Shown here piece after piece: positions 9,187-18,444 of a stretch of DNA of 64,000 nt. Made by a program: the position numbers and the translations under genes. The stretch's first letter is position 1. Every line of letters starts with the position of its first letter. The DNA is taken from assembly GCF_004803915.1 (NCBI RefSeq), contig NZ_CP039396.1, forward strand, positions 3,038,001-3,102,000, in the 5' to 3' direction. The notes under the pieces were generated by a model, which did not search any database, had not been told where the DNA came from, and saw only the letters and a list, made by a program, of their open reading frames with translations. The stretch comes from Duncaniella dubosii. Lineage in GTDB: Bacteria > Bacteroidota > Bacteroidia > Bacteroidales > Muribaculaceae.

Positions 9187-10035
9187 ATGAAAACAAAAGA
9201 CGAACTTATCGACGACCTGCTGACACTTGCTTTCGCTGAAGATGTCGGTGACGGAGACCATACAACCTTAAGCACCATCCCGGCTAACGAACGCGGAGTG
9301 CAGCGTCTCATCATCAAGGAAGAAGGAATACTTGCCGGAGTAGACATCGCACGCAAAGTGTTCGAAAAGTTTGATCCGGAACTTAAGATGACCGTATATA
9401 TCAACGACGGTGCTCATGTGAAACCGGGCGACATTGCGTTTGAGGTAGAAGGAAGCGTTCGCTCGCTGTTACAGACAGAGCGCGTGATGCTAAATATCAT
9501 GCAGCGAATGAGTGGCATCGCCACCCAGACAGCCAAATACCAGCAGCGTCTCGAAGGTCTCAAGACAAAAGTGCTTGACACACGTAAGACAACTCCAGGC
9601 CTACGCATGCTTGAAAAGGAGGCTGTGCGTATAGGTGGAGGCTGCAACCATCGCATCGGACTCTTTGACATGATTCTAATAAAGGACAATCACGTTGATT
9701 TTGCCGGTGGAATCAAGCAGGCTGTGGACGCAGCACGGAAATATTGCGCAGAAAAAGGCAAGGATCTGAAAATCGAGCTTGAAGTCCGTAACGAGGATGA
9801 GATTCGTCAGGCTCTTGAAGCCGGAGTAGACCGAATCATGCTTGATAATTTCACTCCGGATCGCACACGTGAGGCAGTAGAACTGATAAACGGGCGCACG
9901 GAAATTGAATCATCCGGAGGAATTACTCTCGACACATTGCGTGCCTATGGCGAATGTGGAGTTGATTTCATATCCGTAGGAGCACTGACCCACTCGGTCA
10001 AGGGTCTCGACATGAGCTTCAAGGCTGTGAAATGA
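9187..10035 (+). CDS. nadC: Nicotinate-nucleotide pyrophosphorylase (carboxylating)
   Basis: A 282-residue quinolinate phosphoribosyltransferase, which converts quinolinate and PRPP to nicotinate mononucleotide in de novo NAD synthesis. Characteristic stretches are EDVGDGDHTT at the N-terminus, NIMQRMSGIAT, the substrate-binding LDTRKTTPGLRMLEK, GGGCNHRIGLFD, and the C-terminal ESSGGITLDTL and DFISVGALTHS. Length is typical. nadA and nadB are not adjacent. A hairpin at 10039-10071 ends the transcript. Confidence 0.95.
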   Translation: MKTKDELIDDLLTLAFAEDVGDGDHTTLSTIPANERGVQRLIIKEEGILAGVDIARKVFEKFDPELKMTVYINDGAHVKPGDIAFEVEGSVRSLLQTERVMLNIMQRMSGIATQTAKYQQRLEGLKTKVLDTRKTTPGLRMLEKEAVRIGGGCNHRIGLFDMILIKDNHVDFAGGIKQAVDAARKYCAEKGKDLKIELEVRNEDEIRQALEAGVDRIMLDNFTPDRTREAVELINGRTEIESSGGITLDTLRAYGECGVDFISVGALTHSVKGLDMSFKAVK

Positions 10036-10038
10036 GAA

Positions 10039-10071
10039 ATTCACCGGCAACTTGTCAAATTGCCGGTGAAT
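10039..10071. terminator. Bidirectional hairpin between nadC and a HAD gene
   Basis: Perfect 12-bp inverted repeat, ATTCACCGGCAA at 10039-10050 and its complement at 10060-10071, with a 9-base loop. It sits between the converging nadC and HAD genes and could end both transcripts; a strong T-run is missing on the plus strand. Confidence 0.6.
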
Positions 10072-10076
10072 ATGTT

Positions 10077-10715
10077 TCATTCACGTTTGACATCAAGCAT
10101 ATCTTCAACTGTAAAGCCTGCAAAATCATCAATGATTTTGTGGGCTTTACCTTTTAGACGTGAGCGTGGATTGGTGGTGGCAAGCCCGATAACAGTAGCC
10201 CCTGAACTCATACCGGCCTGAAGCCCCTGAAGAGAGTCCTCGAACACATAACAATCCTCGATAGGCACGCCTATCAGCTGCGCCCCTGTCAGATAGCCCT
10301 CCGGGTCAGGCTTGCTGCGCTTAACCATTGAGCCGGTAACAAGTCCGCTCAACATCCGGCGCAAATCAGAGTGAGCGGCAAAAAGATATCCCATCTTCAC
10401 ATCATCGCTGCTTGTCACAACGGCAAAAGGAATTTCCAGCTCGCGCAGACGAGCAAGAAATGCTTCGACACCGGCAATCCACGGATATTTCATATTCTGC
10501 TCGTAAGTATGAAGCTCATCCACGATTCCTTCGCGTGCTTCTTCGGGAAATGGCTGAAGTATTTCACCGAGAGTCGTACCCTTTATGTCTGCTGCAAAGG
10601 TTTCACCACCGACATTGAATCTTCGCCCCATAGGGCCCCAGAAATTAGAATATTCGCCTTCGCTGTCCACAAGAACACCGTCAAGGTCAAACAAAACTCC
10701 TATTTTTCTTTTCAT
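10077..10715 (-). CDS. HAD-superfamily phosphatase (beta-phosphoglucomutase-like)
   Basis: A 212-residue haloacid dehalogenase family protein of the sugar-phosphatase/beta-phosphoglucomutase subgroup. Motif I is VLFDLDGVLVDSE (catalytic Asp pair), motif II is FAVVTSSDDVK, motif III Lys lies in RSKPDPEGYL, and motif IV is DCYVFEDSLQG. The helical cap between motif I and II is present. I start at the ATG at 10715, just before MKRKIGVLFDLDG; the reading frame is open 60 bases further upstream but that part looks like leader. Substrate unknown. A minus-strand TAACTTTG -7 element lies at 10782-10775. Confidence 0.88.
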   Translation of the reverse strand: MKRKIGVLFDLDGVLVDSEGEYSNFWGPMGRRFNVGGETFAADIKGTTLGEILQPFPEEAREGIVDELHTYEQNMKYPWIAGVEAFLARLRELEIPFAVVTSSDDVKMGYLFAAHSDLRRMLSGLVTGSMVKRSKPDPEGYLTGAQLIGVPIEDCYVFEDSLQGLQAGMSSGATVIGLATTNPRSRLKGKAHKIIDDFAGFTVEDMLDVKRE

Positions 10716-10810
10716 AGATTTTAATTTACTTAAGATTTCGCCAAAAGAATATGGCGTATAGAAATTTGATGTCACAAAGTTACTACAAATTCTCTAAATA
10801 GCCTTCATCT

Positions 10811-10842
10811 CTTGGTGATATGGGAGATTTATCGTAACTTTG
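10811..10842 (+). promoter_or_regulatory. Probable purL promoter
   Basis: A -7 element TAACTTTG (10835-10842) with CTTG (10811-10814), a three-of-four match to the -33 box, exactly 20 bases before it. It lies about 70 bases upstream of the purL start. I saw no purine repressor site or riboswitch. Confidence 0.45.
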
Positions 10843-10912
10843 TTGCGAAGAATGCCCCTCTCAGCGCACTCTTTAAATCAAGAAATTCACTCCATTCATT
10901 GCATATTTCACT

Positions 10913-13354
10913 ATGGTCGTATTTTTCAAAAAAGGTGCAAACCTTATTTACGCCGTTGAAACCAGCCATAAGTTTTCAGAAGAAGAAAACGAGAAACTTC
11001 GCTGGCTTTTCGACGGAGCAACGCCTCTCGCCTCAACCTCGGTAAAAGGACGCTTCATCGGCCCTCGCAAAGAGATGATAACCCCGTGGAGCACCAATGC
11101 GGTCGAAATTACCCAGAACATGGGTCTTGAAGGAATCACCCGCATAGAGGAATTCCACCGTGTGGCTACCGAAGAACCGACGTTTGACAAAATGCTGTCG
11201 CGACTCTACGACGGTCTTAATTCAAAGGTGTTCACAACCTCGGCAACGGCAGCTCCAATCGAGCATATAGCCGACATCAGTGAGTATAACAAACGTGAGG
11301 GCCTTGCTCTGAGCGCAGAGGAAGAAGATTATCTCCGTGACCTTGCAAAACGCCTCGGCCGTCCCCTCACCGATAGTGAAGTGTTTGGTTTCTCTCAGGT
11401 CAACAGCGAACATTGCCGCCACAAAATTTTCAACGGCTCATTTGTCATTGACGGAGAAGAGAAACCTCTTTCTTTATTCAAGCTTATTAAAAAGACCTCT
11501 CAGGTCAATCCAAACAAGCTCGTTTCGGCGTATAAGGACAACGTTGCGTTTGTCGAAGGCCCGACAGTAGCTCAGTTCTACCCCACTCATCCTGAACGTT
11601 CCGACTTCTTTGAAGTACGTGATCTGCCGACCGTACTTTCTCTAAAGGCCGAAACACATAACTTCCCCACCACGGTCGAGCCGTTCAATGGCGCAGCAAC
11701 CGGCAGCGGTGGTGAAATCCGCGACCGTCTCGGCGGAGGCCGTGCCAGTCTTCCACTCGCAGGTACAGCCGTTTACATGACTTCATACCCTCGTCTTGGA
11801 AACTATCCTTGGGAACTTATGATGAATCCCCGTGCTTGGCTCTATCAGACTCCTGCTGAAATTCTGATAAAAGCCTCCAACGGAGCATCTGATTTTGGCA
11901 ACAAGTTCGGACAGCCTCTCATCTGTGGTTCACTCCTCACATTCGAGCATGATGAAAATGGCAAAATGTATGCCTACGACAAGGTAATCATGCTCGCCGG
12001 CGGTGTCGGATATGCAGCCTCAAAGGATGCGATCAAGGGTGTTCCCGAGGCCGGCGAAGCTGTCGTCGTAATGGGTGGCGACAACTACCGTATCGGCATG
12101 GGCGGAGGCGCAGTGTCATCAGTAGAAACCGGACAATACGCATCAGGCATCGAGCTCAACGCCGTTCAGCGCGCCAACCCCGAAATGCAGAAGCGTGTGT
12201 CAAACGTAATCCGTGCGCTCGCAGAAAATGACAACAACCCGATTGTCTCTATTCATGACCACGGCGCTGGCGGCCACCTCAATGCCCTTTCCGAACTCGT
12301 CGAAGAGACAGGCGGTAAGATTGAAATCGGCAGCCTTCCTATCGGAGACCATACACTTTCGTCAAAAGAAATCATCGGCAACGAAAGTCAGGAACGCATG
12401 GGTATGGTGCTCAAGAAAGAAGACATTGACTTCGTGCGCACCATCGCCGACCGTGAACGCGCTCCGATGTATGTCGTAGGTGAAACCACAGGTGACCATC
12501 GCTTCGTATTCGAACAGAAAGACGGTGTGAAACCTATCGACCTCGCCATGACCGATATGTTCGGCTCATCTCCAAAGACAACACTTGTCGACAATACCGT
12601 TGTCAATTCATATACCGACGGCGAATATAATGAAGAGGATATCGAACGCTACACTGCGTCGGTACTCAGCCTTGAAGCCGTTGCCTGCAAAGACTGGCTG
12701 ACAAATAAAGTAGACCGTTCCGTGACAGGTAAAATCGCCCGCCAGCAATGTCAGGGTGAAATCCAGCTCCCGCTTAGCGACTGTGGAGTTGTGGCTCTTG
12801 ACTATAGCGGCACAAAGGGTATTGCAACATCAATCGGACATGCGCCTCAAGTAGCCCTTATAGACTCTGCCAAAGGCTCTGTAATGGCTGTTGCGGAAGC
12901 ACTGACAAACATTGTGGCCACACCGTTGTCTGATGGCATCAAGGGCCTTTCGCTTAGTGCGAACTGGATGTGGCCTTGCAAGAATCCGGGAGAGGATGCA
13001 GCTCTCTATCGTGCGGTAGAAGCATGTTCGGATTTCGCATGCAAACTCGGAGTCAATATCCCCACCGGTAAGGATTCTCTATCGATGACACAGAAATATG
13101 GTGCCGACAAAGTATATGCACCCGGCACAGTCATCATTTCGGCTGCCAGCGAAGTAAGCGATGTCCGCAAGACTCTCAGCCCGGTACTCGGAAAGAAAGG
13201 TTCTATACTTTATTATATAGACTTCTCGTCAGACAGCCTCAAACTCGGGGGTCGGCACTTGCACAGACACAAGGCAAACTCGGCTCGGAAGCTCCGACAG
13301 TCACCGATACCGAAGCATTTGTCAAGACGTTTGAGACAGTACAGAAACTTGTGA
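10913..13354 (+). CDS. purL: Phosphoribosylformylglycinamidine synthase PurL, N-terminal part (frameshifted)
   Basis: The large single-chain FGAM synthase of de novo purine synthesis, which turns FGAR into FGAM with ATP and glutamine. This part covers the N-terminal substrate domain and the two AIR-synthase-like ATP domains: QVNSEHCRHKIFNG, KAETHNFPTTVEPFNGAATG, the GGRAS region and SIHDHGAGGHLNALSELVEE are all present. The frame is right up to about 13251, where a run of five Gs (13247-13251) should be six; after it the translation is nonsense (RHLHRHKANSARK) until a stop at 13354. Restoring one G continues the protein without a gap into the next entry, giving about 1233 residues, the normal size. 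Confidence 0.9.
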   Translation: MVVFFKKGANLIYAVETSHKFSEEENEKLRWLFDGATPLASTSVKGRFIGPRKEMITPWSTNAVEITQNMGLEGITRIEEFHRVATEEPTFDKMLSRLYDGLNSKVFTTSATAAPIEHIADISEYNKREGLALSAEEEDYLRDLAKRLGRPLTDSEVFGFSQVNSEHCRHKIFNGSFVIDGEEKPLSLFKLIKKTSQVNPNKLVSAYKDNVAFVEGPTVAQFYPTHPERSDFFEVRDLPTVLSLKAETHNFPTTVEPFNGAATGSGGEIRDRLGGGRASLPLAGTAVYMTSYPRLGNYPWELMMNPRAWLYQTPAEILIKASNGASDFGNKFGQPLICGSLLTFEHDENGKMYAYDKVIMLAGGVGYAASKDAIKGVPEAGEAVVVMGGDNYRIGMGGGAVSSVETGQYASGIELNAVQRANPEMQKRVSNVIRALAENDNNPIVSIHDHGAGGHLNALSELVEETGGKIEIGSLPIGDHTLSSKEIIGNESQERMGMVLKKEDIDFVRTIADRERAPMYVVGETTGDHRFVFEQKDGVKPIDLAMTDMFGSSPKTTLVDNTVVNSYTDGEYNEEDIERYTASVLSLEAVACKDWLTNKVDRSVTGKIARQQCQGEIQLPLSDCGVVALDYSGTKGIATSIGHAPQVALIDSAKGSVMAVAEALTNIVATPLSDGIKGLSLSANWMWPCKNPGEDAALYRAVEACSDFACKLGVNIPTGKDSLSMTQKYGADKVYAPGTVIISAASEVSDVRKTLSPVLGKKGSILYYIDFSSDSLKLGGRHLHRHKANSARKLRQSPIPKHLSRRLRQYRNL

Positions 13355-14613
13355 AACAAGGCAAGCTGATGGCAGCCCACGACGTGTCAGCCGGTGGTCT
13401 GGTCACCACACTCCTTGAAATGGCGTTTGCAAACACCGACGGAGGAATAGAACTCGACACCACAGGATTTGAGACACTCGGAGAGACAGATCTTGTCAAG
13501 ATTCTGTTTGCAGAAAATCCCGCGCTTGTCGCACAGGTTGAAGCTGCCAAAACAGCATCTGTCGACGAAATTCTCACTAAAGCAGGCATCCGTTTCTGCC
13601 AAATCGGTGCTCCGACCACGGAACGTACACTGATTATCAACCACAACGGAACACAGCGTCTGCTTGGCATCGACCATCTGCGTGATGTCTGGTTCCACAC
13701 CAGCTATCTCATGGATGCCATCCAGAGCGGAGAAAAATGTGCCCGCAGCCGTTTCGAGAATTACAAGAAACAGCCTATCCGCTACCGTTTCCCCTCTAAA
13801 TATGACGGCAAACTTGAATCAAGAGGCATCAGCCTCCGTCGTGAGGGTCACGGTGACCGCGTCAAGGCTGCAATTATACGCGAAAAGGGTGTGAACGGCG
13901 ACCGCGAAATGGCCTACTCGCTTTATCTTGCCGGCTTCGATGTTAAGGATGTCCACATGACCGACCTGATGAGCGGACGCGAAAATCTTGAGGATGTCAA
14001 CATGATAGTATTCTGCGGTGGCTTCTCCAACTCCGACGTACTCGGTTCAGCCAAGGGCTGGGCTTCAGGCTTCCTTTGGAATGAAAACGCAATGCGCGCT
14101 CTCAAAAACTTCTATGCCCGCGAAGACACACTTTCACTCGGTATATGCAACGGTTGCCAGCTCATGATTGAACTCAACCTCATAAATCCCGAGCACCCGA
14201 AGAAAACCAAGATGCTTCACAACGACAGCCATAAGTTCGAGTCACAGTTCCTCGGGGTGACAATCCCTGAGAACAACTCAGTGATGTTCGGTTCACTGTC
14301 AGGCAGCAAGCTCGGAATCTGGGTTGCACACGGTGAAGGCAAATTCAATCTGCCGATGGCTATGAGCGACTATAATGTCGTGGCCAAGTATAATTACAAC
14401 GCATATCCGGCTAATCCTAACGGGTCACGCGGAGCAGTAGCCGGTATATGTTCGGCTGACGGCCGTCACCTTGCGATGATGCCACACCTTGAAAGAGCAA
14501 TCTTCCCGTGGCAATGCGGATTCTATCCGTCCACACGTAAATCAGATCAGGTAACACCTTGGATCGATGCCTTTATCAATGCCCGCAAATGGGTAGAGGA
14601 AAAGGTTAAATAA
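13252..14613 (+). CDS. purL: PurL, C-terminal part with glutaminase domain (frameshifted)
   Basis: Continuation of purL in the next frame; the true codon after the shift starts at 13252 (a standalone start would be the ATG at 13351). It contains the end of the second synthase domain (AAHDVSAGGLVTTLLEMAFAN), then the class I glutamine amidotransferase domain with MIVFCGGFSNSDVLG, the nucleophile Cys in LGICNGCQLM, and the late His and Glu in the region around MMPHLERAIFP. All catalytic features are intact, which argues for a consensus error at 13247-13251 rather than a decayed gene. A hairpin follows at 14636. Confidence 0.88.
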   Translation, partial: SALAQTQGKLGSEAPTVTDTEAFVKTFETVQKLVKQGKLMAAHDVSAGGLVTTLLEMAFANTDGGIELDTTGFETLGETDLVKILFAENPALVAQVEAAKTASVDEILTKAGIRFCQIGAPTTERTLIINHNGTQRLLGIDHLRDVWFHTSYLMDAIQSGEKCARSRFENYKKQPIRYRFPSKYDGKLESRGISLRREGHGDRVKAAIIREKGVNGDREMAYSLYLAGFDVKDVHMTDLMSGRENLEDVNMIVFCGGFSNSDVLGSAKGWASGFLWNENAMRALKNFYAREDTLSLGICNGCQLMIELNLINPEHPKKTKMLHNDSHKFESQFLGVTIPENNSVMFGSLSGSKLGIWVAHGEGKFNLPMAMSDYNVVAKYNYNAYPANPNGSRGAVAGICSADGRHLAMMPHLERAIFPWQCGFYPSTRKSDQVTPWIDAFINARKWVEEKVK

Positions 14614-14635
14614 ACAACCTTGATAAATTTTCGAT

Positions 14636-14678
14636 GACTCTTCAAAATCGGATAACAAGCCCCCGATTTTGGAGAGTC
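14636..14678 (+). terminator. Hairpin after purL
   Basis: A 16-bp stem, GACTCTTCAAAATCGG at 14636-14651 pairing with 14663-14678 (one G-U pair), loop of 11 bases. It stands between purL and the etf operon and probably ends the purL transcript, though no long T-run follows. Confidence 0.5.
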
Positions 14679-14740
14679 GTTCGGAAAAATATGATAGCAA
14701 TTACCAATCTAATAACCCATCTATTTATTACAAACCAATT

Positions 14741-15613
14741 ATGAGTCTTAACATCATCGTGCTCGCCAAGCAGGTACCCGATACCCGCAACGTGGGTAAG
14801 GATGCAATGAAGGAGGACGGCACAATCAATCGCGCAGCACTGCCGGCCATCTTCAACCCGGAGGACCTCAATGCCCTCGAACAAGCTCTCCGTCTCAAGG
14901 ACAGCCATCCCGGTTCAACAGTAACACTCCTCACAATGGGTCTACCCCGTGCGTCAGAAATCATCCGCGAGGCTATTTATCGCGGAGCAGACGGCGGTAT
15001 CGTACTCACTGACCGAGTTCTCGGAGGTGCCGACACTCTCGCCACGTCCTACTCGCTCGCACAGGCAGTTAAAAAGTTCGGCAACTACGACATCATCCTC
15101 GGCGGCCGTCAGGCTATCGACGGTGACACCGCACAGGTAGGTCCTCAGATCGCAGAGAAGCTTGGCATCCCTCAGATTACATACGCTGAAGAAATACTTA
15201 ACCTTTCAGACGGACACGTCACTGTAAAACGCCGTCTTGAAAATGGAGTGGAAACTGTGAAAGCACCTCTACCCTGTGTCGTTACTGTCAATGGTTCAGC
15301 CCCCGACTGCCGTCCTCGCAACGCAATGCGCGTACAGAAATACAAATACGCCGCTTCACCGAGCGAGGCTGTGAAACTCAGCGAAGAGCGCAAGGCTCTT
15401 CTCGAAAAACGTCCCTATCTTAATCTTCAGGAATGGAGCGCAGCATACGTCGATGCCGACCCGGCACAGATCGGTCTGCCCGGCTCTCCTACAAAAGTAA
15501 AAGCTATCGAAAACGTCGTATTTACCGCCAAGGACTGTCGCGTCATCACCGACAACGATGCTGAAATCGAAGATCTCGTAAAGGAACTCATCACTAACCA
15601 TACAATCGGATAA
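14741..15613 (+). CDS. etfB: Electron transfer flavoprotein beta subunit
   Basis: A 290-residue EtfB. With EtfA it forms a flavoprotein that accepts electrons from acyl-CoA dehydrogenase. The start MSLNIIVLAKQVPDTRNVG is the typical EtfB N-terminus, so I use the ATG at 14741 rather than the upstream frame. The nucleotide-binding loop GGRQAIDGDTAQVGPQIAE (about 123-141) carries DGDTAQVGP, the version I associate with ETFs having a second FAD in place of AMP, instead of the DDDxNQT form of mitochondrial type ETF; that reading is inference. First gene of an etfB-etfA-acd operon with gaps of only 8 bases. Confidence 0.93.
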   Translation: MSLNIIVLAKQVPDTRNVGKDAMKEDGTINRAALPAIFNPEDLNALEQALRLKDSHPGSTVTLLTMGLPRASEIIREAIYRGADGGIVLTDRVLGGADTLATSYSLAQAVKKFGNYDIILGGRQAIDGDTAQVGPQIAEKLGIPQITYAEEILNLSDGHVTVKRRLENGVETVKAPLPCVVTVNGSAPDCRPRNAMRVQKYKYAASPSEAVKLSEERKALLEKRPYLNLQEWSAAYVDADPAQIGLPGSPTKVKAIENVVFTAKDCRVITDNDAEIEDLVKELITNHTIG

Positions 15614-15621
15614 GCAGCACT

Positions 15622-16647
15622 ATGGACCAGAACAACTTAATAGTATATCTCGAATTTGAGGACGGTCGCGTGGCCGACGTCAGCCTCGAACTTCTGACCA
15701 AAGGCCGAGTGCTTGCCTCTCGTCTTGGCGTAAAACTTGAAGCAATTGTCATCGGTGATGACCTTACCGGCGTTGAGCAGCAGGTGTTCCCCTATGGAGT
15801 CGACCGTCTTTACAAAGTTTCCGACAAGCGGCTTTATCCATATACATCGAATCCTCATTCTGCAGTTCTCATCAACCTTTTCCGAGAAATCAAGCCTCAG
15901 GCCTGTCTCATGGGCGCTACCTGCATTGGTCGTGACCTCGGTCCGCGTGTTAGCTCCTGTCTTCACAGCGGTCTGACAGCTGATTGTACAGCACTTGAAA
16001 TCGGCGACCATACAGATCCCAAGACCGGCAAAGAATACAAAGACCTTCTTCTCCAGATCCGCCCGGCATTCGGAGGCAACATCGTGGCAACAATCGTCAA
16101 CCCCGAATGTCGTCCGCAGATGGCCACTGTGCGTGAAGGTGTGATGAAGAAAGAAGTATTCGATCCCGATTACAAGGGTGAAGTTGTCGAGCTTGATGCC
16201 AACAAATATGTTTCGGATGAAGATTTCGTTGTTGAAATCCTTGACCGGCATATTGAAAAATCGAAAATCAACATCAAGAACTCCCCTATTATCGTTGCCG
16301 GAGGTTATGGCGTAGGCTCTAAGGAGAACTTCCAGCTTCTCCACGAACTCGCCGATACTCTTGGTGCGGAAGTGGGAGCATCACGCGCGGCAGTCGATGC
16401 TGGCTTTACCGAACATGCGCGTCAGATTGGCCAGACAGGTGTGACCGTACGCCCCAAGCTCTATATCGCATGCGGTATCTCAGGACAAATCCAACATATC
16501 GCCGGTATGCAGGACAGCTCCATCATCATATCAATCAACAATGATCCGGCTGCTCCGATCAACACAATCGCCGACTATGTAATCACAGGCAACCTTGAGG
16601 AAGTCGTTCCTAAACTGATCAAATACTACAAGAAAAATTCCAAATAA
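15622..16647 (+). CDS. etfA: Electron transfer flavoprotein alpha subunit
   Basis: A 341-residue EtfA. The N-terminal domain (about 1-200) has the Rossmann-like EtfA/B fold; the C-terminal FAD domain shows PIIVAGGYGVGSKENF, VGASRAAVDAGF, RQIGQTGVTVRPKLYIACGISGQIQH and INNDPAAPINTIADYVITGNLEEV, all standard FAD-contact blocks. It follows etfB by 8 bases and precedes the dehydrogenase by 8 bases, so the three are surely co-transcribed. Confidence 0.95.
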   Translation: MDQNNLIVYLEFEDGRVADVSLELLTKGRVLASRLGVKLEAIVIGDDLTGVEQQVFPYGVDRLYKVSDKRLYPYTSNPHSAVLINLFREIKPQACLMGATCIGRDLGPRVSSCLHSGLTADCTALEIGDHTDPKTGKEYKDLLLQIRPAFGGNIVATIVNPECRPQMATVREGVMKKEVFDPDYKGEVVELDANKYVSDEDFVVEILDRHIEKSKINIKNSPIIVAGGYGVGSKENFQLLHELADTLGAEVGASRAAVDAGFTEHARQIGQTGVTVRPKLYIACGISGQIQHIAGMQDSSIIISINNDPAAPINTIADYVITGNLEEVVPKLIKYYKKNSK

Positions 16648-16655
16648 GCAGACCA

Positions 16656-18359
16656 ATGGCTAATTTTTATACTGACAATCCCGATCTCAAGCACCATCTG
16701 ACCCATCCGCTGATGGAAAAGATTGTCGCTTTGAAAGAACGCAACTATACAGACGCCGAGAAATTCGACTACGCTCCTCTTGACTACGCAGACGCACAGG
16801 ACAGCTACGATAAAGTACTTGAAATCGTAGGAGAAATTTGCGGTGACATTATTGCTCCTAATGCAGAAGATGTCGACCATCAGGGACCACGTGTCGAGGA
16901 CGGCCGTGTCATTTATGCAGACAAGACCAAGGAAAATCTTGATGCCTGCCGCAAGGCCGGTCTAATGGGCATGGCGATGCCACGTCGCTTCGGAGGTCTC
17001 AATTTCCCTATTACCCCCTACATCATGGCCGCAGATATTGTCAGCCGTGCCGACACTGGATTTGAGAACCTCTGGGGTCTTCAGGACTGCGCAGAAACCA
17101 TCTATGAGTTTGCTGATGAAGCTCAGAAAGAGAAGTTTATCACCCGTGTATGTCAGGGCGAGACCATGTCGATGGACCTCACCGAGCCCGATGCCGGTTC
17201 TGACCTCCAGAGCGTAATGCTGAAAGCCACCGAACAGCCCGACGGCACATGGCTGCTCAACGGTGTCAAGCGCTTTATTACCAACGGCGACAGTGACATC
17301 CACCTTGTGCTTGCCCGTTCTGAAGCAGGGACAAAGGACGGTCGTGGCCTCTCAATGTTCATCTATGACAAACGTGACGGAGGCGTGAACGTCCGCCGTA
17401 TTGAAAACAAGATGGGTATCAAGGGATCGCCCACCTGTGAACTTACATATAAGAATGCAAAGGCTGTACTTTGTGGCTCGCGCCGTCTCGGTCTCATCAA
17501 ATATGTGATGGCTCTTATGAACGGAGCGCGTCTCGGTATCGCCGCACAGAGCGTCGGTGTCAGCGAACTCGCATACCGCGAAGCCCTCGCCTATGCCAAG
17601 GATCGCAAGCAGTTCGGTAAGGCCATCATTGAGTTCCCGGCTGTCTACGAAATGCTCTCCGTGATGAAAGCAAAGCTTGATGCCTCTCGTTCGCTTCTCT
17701 ACGCATGCGCACGCTATGTGGACATCTATAAAATATATGATGATATTGCAAAAGAACGCACTCTCACGCCTGAGGAGCGCAAAGAGTCGAAACACTACAG
17801 CCGTCTGGCCGATGCGCTGACTCCGCTTGCAAAAGGTATGGGCAGTGAATATTGCAATCAGAATGCCTATGACTGCATCCAGATTCACGGAGGTTCAGGC
17901 TTCATGAAGGATTATGCCTGCGAACGCATATATCGCGACGCGCGCATCACCTCAATCTACGAGGGAACTACCCAGCTTCAAGTTGTTGCCGCTATTCGCC
18001 ACGTCACCACCGGCACTTATCTCAATCTCATCAACGAGTATAATGCAGAAGAGGTGAAACCGGAACTGCAGGGACTCAAGGACCGTCTTGTAGCCATGAC
18101 CCAGCGTTATGCAAAGGCAGTGGAAACAGTGACTGCTGTCGATGATTCCGCATACGGTGATTTCATGGCACGTCGTCTTGTTGAAATGGCAGGTGTCATC
18201 GTCATGGGTTATCTCCTTCTTCTCGATGCAAACCGCAATGACAGTTTCAAGCGTTCTGCCGAGGTCTACACCAACCTTGCACAGGCCGAAGTCACAAAGC
18301 ATTCAGATTTCATTGCAAACTTCAATCCCGCTGAAGTAGCAATCTATAAGGTGGATTAA
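16656..18359 (+). CDS. Acyl-CoA dehydrogenase
   Basis: A 567-residue FAD-dependent acyl-CoA dehydrogenase, longer than the usual 380 because of a helical insertion around YKIYDDIAKERTLTPEERKE and a C-terminal extension of about 130 residues. Visible motifs are SMDLTEPDAGSDLQSV (FAD/substrate), the middle beta domain GVKRFITNGD, RKQFGKAIIEFPAVYEML, QIHGGSGFMKDY and IYEGTTQLQ, where the Glu in YEG is the expected catalytic base. Electrons would go to the EtfAB encoded just upstream. The acyl substrate cannot be told from sequence; an anaerobe could use it in reverse to reduce an enoyl-CoA. Confidence 0.92.
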   Translation: MANFYTDNPDLKHHLTHPLMEKIVALKERNYTDAEKFDYAPLDYADAQDSYDKVLEIVGEICGDIIAPNAEDVDHQGPRVEDGRVIYADKTKENLDACRKAGLMGMAMPRRFGGLNFPITPYIMAADIVSRADTGFENLWGLQDCAETIYEFADEAQKEKFITRVCQGETMSMDLTEPDAGSDLQSVMLKATEQPDGTWLLNGVKRFITNGDSDIHLVLARSEAGTKDGRGLSMFIYDKRDGGVNVRRIENKMGIKGSPTCELTYKNAKAVLCGSRRLGLIKYVMALMNGARLGIAAQSVGVSELAYREALAYAKDRKQFGKAIIEFPAVYEMLSVMKAKLDASRSLLYACARYVDIYKIYDDIAKERTLTPEERKESKHYSRLADALTPLAKGMGSEYCNQNAYDCIQIHGGSGFMKDYACERIYRDARITSIYEGTTQLQVVAAIRHVTTGTYLNLINEYNAEEVKPELQGLKDRLVAMTQRYAKAVETVTAVDDSAYGDFMARRLVEMAGVIVMGYLLLLDANRNDSFKRSAEVYTNLAQAEVTKHSDFIANFNPAEVAIYKVD

Positions 18360-18384
18360 TCCAACATCAAATCAACAAAACAGC

Positions 18385-18413
18385 GACACCCGTCGGTCAA
18401 TCCGGCGGGTGTC
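18385..18413. terminator. Hairpin between acyl-CoA dehydrogenase and galE
   Basis: A 12-bp stem, GACACCCGTCGG at 18385-18396 pairing with CCGGCGGGTGTC at 18402-18413 (one G-U pair), 5-base loop. It lies between two converging transcripts and can serve both. Confidence 0.65.
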
Positions 18414-18444
18414 ACTTAATATAATGTAACGGGAGTTTACAAGA

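Noticed and set aside
15637..16344. A 235-codon minus-strand frame inside etfA
   Set aside because: Shadow of the etfA coding strand with Cys/Phe-rich nonsense composition and no known domain.
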